Shown here piece after piece: positions 26,150 through 37,989 of a stretch of DNA of 64,000 nucleotides. The DNA lies in the NCBI RefSeq assembly GCF_019925205.1, contig NC_083561.1, positions 21,513,217 to 21,577,216 on the forward strand. The letters run 5' to 3'. The translations under genes and the position numbers were made by a program. How positions within the stretch are numbered: position 1 is the stretch's first letter; every line of letters begins with the position of its first letter. The stretch comes from Metopolophium dirhodum. Its lineage: Eukaryota > Arthropoda > Insecta > Hemiptera > Aphididae. The notes under the pieces were generated by a model, which was given only the letters and a program-made list of their open reading frames with translations, did not search any database and was not told the DNA's origin.

Positions 26150-26920
26150 GTTGTGTAAACTGTACGCGCGTTGTATAACGATAAACGATAAATGTATTTT
26201 ATAAGCTGTACATTATTGCTGCAGTGCATCGTCGGGTGGCTGGCTCGTGCGAGTTTTCCGGTCGCGCTCGGTCGAGGTCGCGGCGATGGCGGGCGCCGTG
26301 TTATCGGAAACGACAAAAACATCGGGACGCTGGAATCGGGAAACAGATGAAAAAAAAAAATGAAATAATGTGATAATGCGGGAAACCCAAGTTTGTCACG
26401 TCTCGACGATTTCCTCTCGCCGGCTGCAGGTGCGGCCGTGAATAAACCTATACGACTACAACATAATATGTTATAGCCTATAGGTACGCGGACACACGCC
26501 ACGGCGATTTTTTTTGACTTTTTGTACTATTTACTCACACGGAGCGTAAATTTATGATAATATAAGGTTTAAACCTACTTACCTACCTACCTACCTGTCG
26601 TCCCGCCGAGCGCCTTCTCCTCCCGCCGCCGTCTCCTCTTGCCCGCTGCTCATCGCCCGCCTGCAAACCAATTATTTCATTCGCACCGGGCCGCACTCAC
26701 ACACAGCATATTATACCATGTTACATATTATACATCCTACCACGTTCGCTGACCATAACATTTATTTTGTCGTACAGGTCGCATATTATTATAATATAGC
26801 GCGCGTCCTTGTCACACGATGACGTGCGCCCGCAGAGCTATATCGTTCATCTCCCCGCCCGCGATAACACCGCAGTCCGCACCGATCGCATTGTGTTTGC
26901 GCGACCCACGTGTCACGGTT
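26150..26920 (-). promoter_or_regulatory. CpG-rich island with minus-strand first-exon candidates
   Basis: The region is GC- and CpG-rich, including TGACGTGCG and CACGTG boxes near 26820-26915. On the minus strand an ATG at 26653 opens MSSGQEETAAGGEGARRDD and runs to GACAG|GTAGGT (exon end 26595, phase 2). Further along, TTTCCCGATTCCAG precedes another GC-rich segment (about 26333 downward). In matching phase this segment reads SVPMFLSFPITRRPPSPR; in another frame it reads RPDVFVVSDNTAPAIAATS and then stops. The two frames conflict, so no protein is called. It may be a promoter with a leader exon for a minus-strand gene. Confidence 0.3.
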
Positions 26921-27788
26921 TCTTTTTCATTTATAATATAATATTGTATAATTATTGTATGATTGTATAATAATTGTATAACAGTGTGATTACAAATGCG
27001 CGTTTTCGGTGCTGACGGTTTTTATTTTTTCGGGCCGATGTGTGGTTTTTCGGTTCTGATCTTTGTCTGTTGCTGCAGTCGACTTGTCGACTCCTCGTGC
27101 CTCATGATATTGTTTCGTAAATTGCGTATTGATATGAAATTCCTGCAATATTGTGATTGTCAGCAGATTGGTATTTAACTACTTTCAAATAGGGCTTTGA
27201 ACAATATTTACAACCATTTACGACGTAGAGTTTTGACTTGCAACGTCTACTATACATTATTATGATTAAATTATAGGTAGGTACGTTATAAGCACCTTTG
27301 TATGAAAATAACACTAATAATCAATATTAATCATTATTATACGAGCCCTAAATACGGTGATTAACATAATAAGATAAAAAGGTAAGAATAAGTACACACT
27401 ATATACTTTTGTACCTATATATTATAACCAGACCATAAACCCTAAGAATCATTTTTTCTATCATCAATGATCACCGCCTTTAAATCCGGTGCCTTATAAG
27501 GGGATAATACAATAGGTACGACAAAATACACCAAAATGGAGTTTCTGCAGTATTAAGTCCAAGAGTTTTGTTTTTCATCCTCTTTTTAAAAGGGGTCAAC
27601 CTGACCCAACTCCTTTAAACTCGTTTTTCACATTACTTCCTTGAAACTGTACTTTACCCACCTATATACCACCTGCGACTATTATATGGTACGAGCATTA
27701 AGATAAAAGTTCGAAGAAAAAATTGACCGTTTACATCGATAAATATCTATCATTTTCTCGGTAAGAGTAAATTATTACTGTGGTTATT

Positions 27789-27803
27789 CCCCCCCCCCCC
27801 CCC
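27789..27803 (+). repeat. Homopolymer C15
   Basis: Fifteen consecutive C residues followed by AAACTGACC; no gene nearby. Confidence 0.9.
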
Positions 27804-28992
27804 AAACTGACCAAAAACTTGGTCCCGCTGTGAAATCGTCTGTATTAAAGGTCGTTAGAAAAATAGGTCAGTTTTTACGTCTCTGTTGGCTGTTGCACAA
27901 AAAAAAGATTCAGCGACATGTATTTTTATTTTTTTTATTTTAATACCATCAATTAGTCGTTTAGTTTTTTTGCAAAAAAAGTGATTAATGCTTATGAGTG
28001 CATTTTTTTATACTCGATATACGTATAGTATATTTTTGGAAAACGTATGTTGTGAGCGAACGGATTTAATGACACGAGTCTTACATAATATGCCTGCATA
28101 CGTTATGTTATACAGCACGTCATTCAAGCAATATTTTGCTTTCACTTGAGATATTTGTTTTAATCGGTTCGACGAGAACCTACATATTAATTAATAAATG
28201 TATTTTTTTTTTGTCTTATATTGTTGTTTATTTATTCAAAGGAATTAATTCCGTACAGCTTCCGAGAGAAAAATTATAATTATAATATGGATAATTATTT
28301 ATACAAGAAACAAACTAAGTATTGTTCATTAGATTATATTTTTATTTTAATTTAGTGATCATTTTGACTCATAACTATGAGTTATTGTCATTCATAAATT
28401 TAATCATAATGCCGGCTATGTTGATGACGTCTATTTGTCAGTGACGTCGTTGCAGTTTTTAATAAGAGGGAAAAATATTTTGACCAGCCCATAATATAAC
28501 TGAACAAAAAAATAACTCACTACACTCGCAAGCTAATTTTATAAGACTCACATTTTTATTTCGATAAATTCCCATCTTACATAACTTTATATTATGTATC
28601 TCAGTGTCTGAGGAGAAAATAGCCTTATATAGCAAAGAAGACGTGGGAAGCTAAATAACAATAATTATGGTACCTACTTACCTCAGTCAATTTAGGTTTT
28701 TTGCCAAATCAAAAAATTGTAAGTACTTTCGCTTTTATAGAAGTATTTTTGAAATTATCGATGTATTTAAAAATGATAATTTTGTTTTTAGAATTTCTAT
28801 TGTATCTAATGTATCCTAATCATTAATTATAAATATTCTTAACTTAAGACTGTATTATTTTTAAAACTAATTTACCGTTTGACAGTAATCTAAATGAACA
28901 TAATAAATACACTTCCAGTTTAGTAGTTACGTGGATGGAAATTAATTTAATTTATGGTAAATAGTCTTTATTATAAAATTATTATAAGTACT

Positions 28993-29445
28993 AGCTGATC
29001 CTGCACGGTGGTGCCTGTGATAAATTAAATGCTCGTGGATTTACCTCTTCTTAAACTCCATTAAATTTAAACTGCACAGATTTTTAATACAGTTATTTTG
29101 GTGGTTTTCACAAATTATACAATACTAGTCCAACATTTTGTCTAATTATAATTATTATTTTATTTTCTGTACCCAATGGCAGCCCCATATTACACAAACA
29201 AAAAATATATTAGTTTTTCGTGAGCCAAAAAATCCCTGCGTGAACCCCTTTTTAAAATACAAAATTTAAAAAATTGGCTTCGAAGTGGACATCCTCGGGA
29301 TAAGATTACCTACCTATATATGTACCAAATTTCAGAACCATTAGTGCGATACACTTTTGGGGCTGTGGTGGTTCGCTTAGACATACACATATTACACACA
29401 CACACAAACATACACATCACCTATTATTAATAGATAGGTTGTATT
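28993..29445 (+). repeat. Dispersed repeat (AGCTGATCC family)
   Basis: It begins ACTAGCTGATCCTGCACGG and contains ACCAAATTTCAGAACCATT, GGGGCTGTGGTGG and a terminal ACACACACA/TTATTAATAGATAGG. The opening is related to that of 58371-58610. I do not assign a superfamily. Confidence 0.5.
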
Positions 29446-32270
29446 ATTACAACAAATTGTATGTTTTTTTTTCATAAAAAAATTACTGGAAAAACTATTT
29501 CATTGAGTTATTATGAAATATTAATTAGATCGAATAACTTCGTAGTTCTAAAGCACATGGTGTTGGTAAAATTAGAGCGAAATTAACTATTATGATGTGT
29601 AGGTTTTATCCTTATAGGGTGTTACCACTGGGTATCCTCCCTAATCTTAAGATTTATGTTAACCTATTTTTACTGTCAATTTATTATCAAACCTACTTAT
29701 TGTCCATAAAAATATTGTATAGATTGTAGAAATATTTCAATATAATAAAAAAAAAAGGTTTTATCCGAATTGATTATTATAATATATTTGAATATTTTAA
29801 TCGATATTTTTATATTTTTTTTATAATATGCACTTTACTATATTCCACTATATTCACGTAAACAATTACAAAGATATTGTGTACCTACTCAACCAATGAG
29901 TGAGGGTGAGGTGTGCCTAATGCCCATACACAATTTTGTTTTTAGAAACATAATAATCAAATAAAATGTAATAATATTAAACAACATTTATGATAGTTGT
30001 GATATAGGTACGAATTACGAAATGCATTTGAAATATAATATATATATTATATTTTAATTTACGTTAATTACAGCTCTGAAAGTATTTATATGCGTGTTCA
30101 AGTTTAATTTTAATGATTGTGTTTTTAAGAAAAAACTTATGAATAAGTCATTTTTATAATTATTGCCACTTTACAGTGTTAAGAGGAAAAATAATGATTT
30201 GAAATGCCTTTTTAAACAACTTTTTTTTGAGTTACTAAAATTTTTCATTTTTATTTTTTTTTTAACCAATTATAATAATACATTTTTATTATTAATAAAA
30301 TAAGTATACATTTATAGTTCTCCATTTGATTGTCCTTAAAGATTTAGAATATCTAATTGATATTGTAAGGCAATTATTTCAAATTAGTTTTGGGAACTTA
30401 AAGGACTAAATAAATCACTTTACCAAAACGTGAACCTAAACCAAATCCAGTTTTTCAACATTGATTTCAATATTATTTGCTGACTACTGTGGAGCGGTTG
30501 TGGTATTGCACGTAACGTAATGGATTAAATGGAATTTCACTTACAATTGAATTTCATCAGATCTTAAAGTTTTAAACCTAATTTAATTATAATAAATAAT
30601 TTAAAGCGATTTCCAGTCAGCTTGAAAACAAACAGTAATAAAGGTAAGCTTATTATATTCACCATTTCACTCTTATACTTTATTTCTACTTAAATAAATA
30701 AATATTACTATTGTTTTAAACAATGTTACAAGAATTAAATTGAAACCCCTATTGGGCCTAAATTTCGTGACTTGTTTCTATCACTAATTTAAAAAAAATT
30801 ATTTCCGTCGGGACCTATTATAATAAAATAAAGGCCTAATTTTTTGAATACTTCAAAATTTCTAAATTTTTAATAAGCAATAAATACCAAAATATCAAAT
30901 TAACATCATGCCAAAGTCCAAATACCATAAAATTACGTAATAAAATCCCACAAACAATTTATCTTTTAGAAGAGGGACTCAAATCATAATATTCTAGTGT
31001 AAATAGTGTAATTCAATATGCCCTTCTACAAACTTAACAATTGTATTCATCCATTGTTTGGGAACTTGTGCTGTAAAAGTATATTTCCTCAAAATCAATC
31101 GAAATTTCAATTAAAGTATGTTTATTATTGAGATTTAATATAGAAAATAATTTTTAACGAAGTTAATAATAAAACATGTTACAAGGCACGTCGCTAGGGT
31201 ACAAACAAGTTATACGCTGTTTCAGGGTGGTTTAATTTTGTCTAAAGACATTGAAGCGGAAACATTAAATAAATATTTTATTTTATAAGTACCTAATTAA
31301 ATATAATTTTCGGTTTAGGGCGGACCTGATGTCATCATAAATTCATATCCAATGAGTTTAAAATGTTTATTGATTTCCAATGTAAATAATATTAAAAACC
31401 GTCCGCCAGTAACAATGTTTTTTTTAATTATATTTTTGTTGATAAATTAATGTCTAAAGAAGGTCATTAGATATATACCTACCTACACATTATAAATTTA
31501 TATATTTTATATTCAAAATTATATTTTATGATAACGGACTACTCATATTATGTACTATTTTACGAACGATAAATAACAACAAAATAAATGATTAGGTAGG
31601 TATTACAATAATTGTAGGAACACATTATTCAAGTATATCATGTCATGATTCATATGCGTTATTTCAACTATGTATATAGTATAATAACAGATATGTCCAT
31701 TCTGTTTGACAATAAGAACGTCTAAGCAAATACAATGCGTGTGCCGTTATAGGTCTTATATAATACCAAAGCCAAAATATCCACAATAAGTCGAGGGCCA
31801 CATAGATCTTATATAGTTATTTTTTAGAGTTGTTTTATTATTATAGCTGCAGCAGAAATAATATTATACATATTTTATCATAGCAAATATTATATCATAA
31901 CAAAACGAGTACAATGTAAGGCTTAACTACATAACAGCCAGTCAACACAATGTGGTCAGTACAATATATTAATTTTGTTTCGGTTTAAAATACTTCAAAT
32001 CACTGCCGCGCACATGAACCAGTAAACAATATTTTATTTGTCTCGGTATCATTCGCACGAGGTTCGTTCAGATTATTTTATCGTTTGACGACGCTATATT
32101 GTTTTTCACGAAAATCTAGACGACTTTATTGCAGTATCGCAAAATATAACAATAAATAATATTCACTCGTGCAGTATATTTTTGATCACGTACCTACCTA
32201 TTCACACGACGGTTATAAAAAAAGATAATATATTATGTAAGAAGTATATGAGCAGTCACCAACTCCATAC

Positions 32271-32271
32271 A

Positions 32272-32298
<27 letters not shown>
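32271..32298 (+). repeat. (ATT)n microsatellite
   Basis: ATT run of about nine units. Confidence 0.9.
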
Positions 32299-32302
<4 letters not shown>

Positions 32303-34264
32303 ACATTTATACCATATGTTCGGGCCCAGATATACGCAGGTATAGTAAATTATACATTTTATAGTATTATATACAACTCTTGTCACGTGAGCAATAAGGC
32401 ACGGACTCCTTTTGACATGTACACTGCAGGAGGTCTGATTCATTGTTATTTCTACGTTATTCAACTGTAAAAATAAAAACTTAACTTTTGATTCGTTTTC
32501 GCACACATAATATAAGCGTGTATAAAAGTCCCATCACAAGCCATATATACAAAGTCGTTAGAAAAGTACGTCGCGTAGTCTACAATATTATATTACGTAT
32601 TGCCATGTAATAATGTTTATACCATATTATCGGTTGAGGTTCCTTGAAAGTTGAATTTGTTTTTATTTATTATATTTGATATATAAAGATTTGTTTCAAA
32701 CTCTTTTTGAATAATGAGGTATATAATATAATACATTATAAGCGGAACACAAAGTTGGGTACATATTATATCTGATAAACAGCGTCCTTGCAGCGTATGG
32801 TACACACGACTGCTTCCTGCATAAACAAAACTAACACATCCTGGTATGCAGTGTAGACCTGGCGCACATATAAGGCTTGGGGATCAGTCCTGTAAAGAAA
32901 AATCGCGCCTAAAAATACGTCGGACAGACGGTAGGATTGTTATCGTCATCTGATGGCGTGTTAGCTACCAAAGCAACTAAGAGTTACCGATATTATTTTA
33001 TTTTATTTTATGCTATAATATAGTAATCAAATGTATATTTGAACTGCGTACTGCTGCCTAACACGAGATAATAATAATTTTTTGAGTACTAGAGGTGTAC
33101 CACGTACGCTATCACTTTAAAGCCGTCGAGACCTAAGTATTTACGCGTACAGTCATGGAACGTTTATGAACCTTTACCTAATTTTCTCGGTTTCTGTTCC
33201 TAGAAGAAACGAAAACGTTCCTGTTCCGGTTTTGGTACGACTTTTAGAACGAAACGATAATTTCCGTTCGCTAATGAAAATGAAATGATTTTAGTAATAT
33301 ACTCTCAAAATACCAGTTACTGGTTTCTAAAGTGTTTAAATAAGGGCTAAGGGACGTCCGGGTACCCGACGGGTTCCACCATCTTTATAATATTGTCGAA
33401 GATATTGATTTTTGATTAGATTCAACGTATAATATTTACTTTTTTTTTATAATTTATTAATTATTAGTTGTGTAAGAACGCCTGATTTAAATACATGCCA
33501 ATATAATAATATTGCGTGCCGAATATTTTTGGACGCAATTCGTGTGGGTACTACCTATAATAAAATATAACACATAAATGTACGTAATACAATAGGTGTA
33601 TTATATTAGTATATATTAGTTGACACGGTGTGGTTAGAACGGCACAACGTTCGTTTTTTTTTATTTTTAACAAGCGTTGTAAATAATAATAAAAATAATA
33701 TAATATTATATTCGTCCGATACGTCAGATTTCGTGAAAAAGGATTTCCAATTTTTACAAAGTATAGGTAGTAATAGTAGGCTGCAGATATTGTACACTCG
33801 CGCAGCACAAAACGACGTATTACAACATTATTATCTGCCCAAAGGTATATAATAGTAGGTAGGTATATATTATATTAAAATATCGAGGCGCTTTTTAATG
33901 ATAATGCATTTTTTATAATATACATTGTATGTTGCACAAGTCTATTCTTCGGGATAATATGCGTTCTGTCGGTACGGAATTCGCTGAAAACTATTATAAT
34001 ATTATGCACACTATACCTACGCACTTTATTATTCATATAAAATTATTATATTAATATTATTATTATTTAGGCGGAAGGTTTTTGTGTACCTACGATATAA
34101 TTTCTTTAGAAACGGTCGGATCGATTTCCGTCTCATACGATAACTTTACTGGCGTTGTGCAATCGCTGTTTGCACAGACGACAGTTTCCATAAATCACGG
34201 CGCTTATAATGATAATATTATATGCCGTTGCCGTGTATAACATTATATCGTAGGTATAGATGAT

Positions 34265-34960
34265 CGTTAGGTGTTAATAATTCATAATTGACTATCATAT
34301 TATCGACGTCGCTGGCTGCGAAGACGCCATCGAGCTTAACTATGTATATTATACCTAAGTCCTAGGCGGGTACGGTATTGTTTGGAGTAGTTGCACTCGC
34401 GCGATGTCGCTATAATAATATATTAATAATTTCTGAATATTATCATCGAACGTAGTTACGTGAAGGCAGACCGGGAACAATATTTCTATCGTAATTATTC
34501 GTAGATGCTCGCTAGCACGAACAGAATATTATAATATGCAAGATAACACGAACAGAATAATATGCAATGGCTATAAGTTATAACGATATTATTGTAGATG
34601 GGGTATCTAATAAGGGCGCTCATAGGGTAATTTTCATGGGAGGATAAAGTTTAACTAGGAAGTTCCTAAACCTATTTACAGCAAATTATAGGTAACAAGT
34701 TGGTCTTTATTGAAAAATAACGAGGAAGAAAAGGAAATGGTAATTATGTTAAGTTTACATTGTAAACGTTAACTTCAAAAAAACTGAATAGAGAAATAAT
34801 CAAGAATTTAAAACCATATTTTATGTTTAATTTTTTGCTTGCATGCATGATTATTTTCCAAGGGAGCTGTCCCTCCCTTACGCCCCTCACCCATCGACGA
34901 TCATGGTACCTAAGCAAGTGCGTTTTAATAGCGGAAAATTCAAAAATTGCGACGAGAAAA
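34265..34960 (+). repeat. Tandem duplication, unit A, with an insertion
   Basis: It shares with unit B (34970-35270): AATTGAC.ATCATAT, GCGAAGACGCC, CGTAGTTA.GTG, GTAGATGCTCGC, ATATGC.ATGGCTATAA, TAGATGG, GCGGAAAATTC, and GCGACG.GAAAAT. About 300 bp (34602-34900) in unit A has no partner in unit B; it includes GGGAGCTGTCCCTCCC and looks like an inserted repeat remnant. Confidence 0.65.
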
Positions 34961-34969
34961 TGTTATAAT

Positions 34970-35270
34970 GAAATTGTCATTAATTGACCATCATATCGGC
35001 GTCAATGGCCGCGGAAGTTGATGCGAAGACGCCGTTGAAAAAAATAATAATATATAAAATCGTATACCATCAAACGTAGTTATGTGCATACAGATTGGGA
35101 AAATTATTGCAATCGTAGATGCTCGCCAACTTGACTGAAATATAATATGCCATGGCTATAACATTATTATTATTATTATTATAGATGGTACCACGTCTTA
35201 AACGTGCGCGATTTAAGTGCGGAAAATTCGAGAAATGCGACGGGAAAATATTATAAGTAATGAAATCGTG
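34970..35270 (+). repeat. Tandem duplication, unit B
   Basis: The downstream partner of unit A, with the same block order and no insertion. It contains a short TTA run (35164-35180). No coding frame is maintained in either unit. Confidence 0.65.
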
Positions 35271-36957
35271 CGGGTCGTTATTTGAATTGATAATGTTTTG
35301 TGACGATGGAATTAATTCGACACATCACAAGTGATTTATTTCTTTGCAAAAACAAAATTCAAATGAAGGCTTCCCCTCCTCCTCCTCTTCCGATTCGTCG
35401 GACCGAAATGTTTTTGCTCTTTTTCGTATTTAGTTTTTTTTGTTGTTTTTTTCATTAACTTGCATTTTACACGACAGTATATAAATTCCGATGAACATCA
35501 TAACCATAATCAATTATACTCACAATGTTTAGCCGTTTTATTTTTATTTTTTACTTCAACTGTAAATTCATATAATATACAATCGTATTGTTATGATAAA
35601 CAACAACTATGGTTATTGTCAAACTAGACTCGTCGACTATCGCAATGTTTCGTTACCCAGCACGTCATATTCGATATACTTGGAATTGTTTTGATTAAAG
35701 ATAACAATATTATAACAAGATGGATTTAAAATATTCGTAAAAATTAATCAAACAATTATTAATTCAAACTGTTTATATTAGCGACTTAGCTGGTCACTAC
35801 GAGTATGTTTCACGAGCATTACGTTTCACCAATCAAAATACACGCGTCGAGCATTTTATTATTAAATCGGTCGAAAAATAATTGTTTATCAAAAAATATT
35901 GTTTTGTGCGCAGTGATACTTGGTTATAGTCGATAAGAAAGAGTCAAATCGTACATACGACAACTATATAATACAGCGCATCGCGCATGCTGCAATTTAT
36001 AATAATAATAGTATTCACTAAACAAATAATAATAATTATTGTAATATAGTTACCGATGCTATTACACAGTTTGTACGGTAAATGTTCTTTTTAAAATTAT
36101 TTACAAATTACAATAGCTATAGTTCAGTCATTATTGTTGTTGTTTTGTTTAATTACACATCTCACCGCGTGCGTATAATAATTATATGTATTTAGACGTG
36201 TGGACGATTTGACAATATATCACCAATTTAAATATCGTTATTTAAATGTTGTCGACGAATCCACCGCAACCTATATATATAATACTACTTTGCTGCAATG
36301 TCCTACTCTCGCGATAATTTAGCTTTTTAATTATGCGTTCAACCGTTCAACGCGTAGTATACACCTACACAATATTGTACCTATTTCGAATTTTTGTTGT
36401 CGTCGTTTTTTATCGTATTAATTAAAGTCAAACAGGTAAATTGCTTCGAATTAAAAAGAGCCCGGCGTGTACGAGTCTTGTAAAAACTACGGTGTCGGGA
36501 ATAAATACTATATAATATATATATAGGTATATATAATAATGTAGGTACCTTTATACACGTCAGCCGAGTGTGCTGTATTTAACAGATAAGAAGGTCTCCG
36601 GCGTAAATGTACAACGGACAACATTATAATAACAGCGGGTTACCAAGTTGGTTTTAAATTACCTGCGTCGGGTTTTTCGCGGCAAATTTACGTTAAACGA
36701 TTTCGGCCGTTGCCATAATTATATATTATAATGTTTTAATAATTATTCGACTCCGCAGAAAAATGAAACGCATACTATGCCGGCCATAATGGAAGTTTGG
36801 AGAAGGAGAAAAGTAAACAAAAAGTCGTTATGATAATATATGAAAAAAAATATAATGCAATAAAGTACCGCGTTGTTATATTATTATAATGAAACTTTAT
36901 TATACGTATTATACAGGGTGTCCCACGAGGGTTTACTAATTATTTAAAGTGACAGTG
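35271..36957. other. Intergenic between the two tandem duplications
   Basis: AT-rich with scattered CpG and no exon-like frame. It ends at a repeat-terminus-like ACAGGGTGTCCCACGAG (about 36914). Confidence 0.55.
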
Positions 36958-37307
36958 TAATGGAGTTTGCCTACCTCTGACGACTTTAAAAAGTAAATCT
37001 CTCTGTACTCACACAGTTACACCCTATACATACGTAACACGAAACTACCTACGTTAATGCAGCGTTTAGTAGTTACTGAAGTCTGAAACCGAATGACATG
37101 CGCATAAAAACGATGTTGTTATAAAATATAAATTATTATTATGATGGAAATAGGGCTGACGACATTATTTACGTGTAGATATAATTTAAAAAAAAAAACC
37201 AATTTTTTTATACCTAATTATTTTCTTCTTTAAATGCAATATTTTGTCGTACCCCTGTAGTACCTACCACTCTGTTTTATGTACGTTTAAAATACACGAT
37301 AAACGTT
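36958..37307 (+). repeat. Serpin 5' flank, tandem duplication copy 1
   Basis: An imperfect copy of 37308-37635. Shared blocks in the same order: GGAGTTTG, CTCTCTGTACT, ACACGAAACTAC, GCAGCGTT, ACTGAAGTC, GCATAAAAACGATGTT, TTATAAAATATAAATTA, GAAATAG.GCTGACGA, CGTGTAG and ACACGATAAAC. A TATAAAA motif lies at 37120-37126. It begins about 40 bp after an ACAGGGTGTCCCACGAG block (about 36914) that resembles an insect repeat terminus. Confidence 0.8.
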
Positions 37308-37635
37308 AGGAGTTTGTCTATAGTGCTCCGACACAACTTAAAAAATCTAATCTCTCTCTGTACTTACACCTAACGTTCTGTACCTACGCGACACGAAACT
37401 ACGTTATACTGCAGCGTTAAGTCGACACTGAAGTCCGAATGCGGAATGCCATCTGCATAAAAACGATGTTTTTATAAAATATAAATTACAATAATAATAT
37501 AGAAATAGAGCTGACGAAATAATTAGTTGCGTGTAGTCGTGTAGATGATAAAATAACCCAATTTTTTTTTCGTATACCACACCGCACTTTTATCGAACGA
37601 CATTTACACGATAAACTACGTTCTGTTCCAGGAAC
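37308..37635 (+). repeat. Serpin 5' flank, tandem duplication copy 2
   Basis: The downstream copy ends about 28 bp before the serpin ATG. It carries TATAAAA at 37473-37479, about 185 bp upstream of the ATG. Differences from copy 1 are scattered substitutions and small indels, so the duplication is not recent. Confidence 0.8.
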
Positions 37636-37662
37636 CAATAAAAAGCGACGATCGCCGTGGAA
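37473..37662 (+). promoter_or_regulatory. Candidate serpin promoter / 5' UTR
   Basis: TATAAAA at 37473-37479 could serve as a core promoter. Alternatively, TTCTGTTCCAG ending at 37631 is a plausible splice acceptor, which would make 37632-37662 the end of a 5' UTR exon spliced from a remote non-coding exon. The sequence does not decide between these two. Confidence 0.35.
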
Positions 37663-37989
37663 ATGCATTGGCTGTGCAAGTGTGTCGTCGGCTTGACGGT
37701 GTTGGCCACCGCCACCCGATCAGCGACGCTGCCGAACGTGGCGCAGAAATGTGTGCCGCCCGGGCCGGGGCTGTCGCTGAACGACTTCCTTTCTGGCAAG
37801 TTTTACCTGTTCGAACGGCAGCAGGAGTTCAGCATCAAACTCTTGCAGACAGCCGTCACTGCTTCGCCCAAGCAGAACTTGATATTCTCGCCACACAGCA
37901 TATACACTGCACTGCTCATCACATACTTCTTGAGCAACAACGAAACGGAAGAGACGTTAAAGCGTTTCCTCAATCTACCGCCGGAACAG
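37663..37989 (+). CDS. Serpin coding exon 1 (residues 1-109)
   Basis: Encodes the signal peptide (starts MHWLCKCVVGLTVLATATRS), a short proline/glycine-rich linker with Cys30, and serpin helices A-B. The serpin signature NLIFSPHSI and the following YTALLITYFLSNNETEETL match the usual NVFFSPxSIxxALxMxxLGAxGxTxxQ block, but a glycine-rich turn is replaced by SNNETEE. The donor is CAG|GTAAGC at 37990, phase 0. GC content is far above the flanking intron. Confidence 0.95.

Larger units (their letters stand above)
26960..34264. other. Intergenic, AT-rich
   Basis: The repeat at 28993-29445, the C15 tract at 27789 and the ATT run at 32271 are the only notable contents. The small frames at 27102 and 33551-33852 have AT-rich codons and no splice context. 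Confidence 0.6.
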
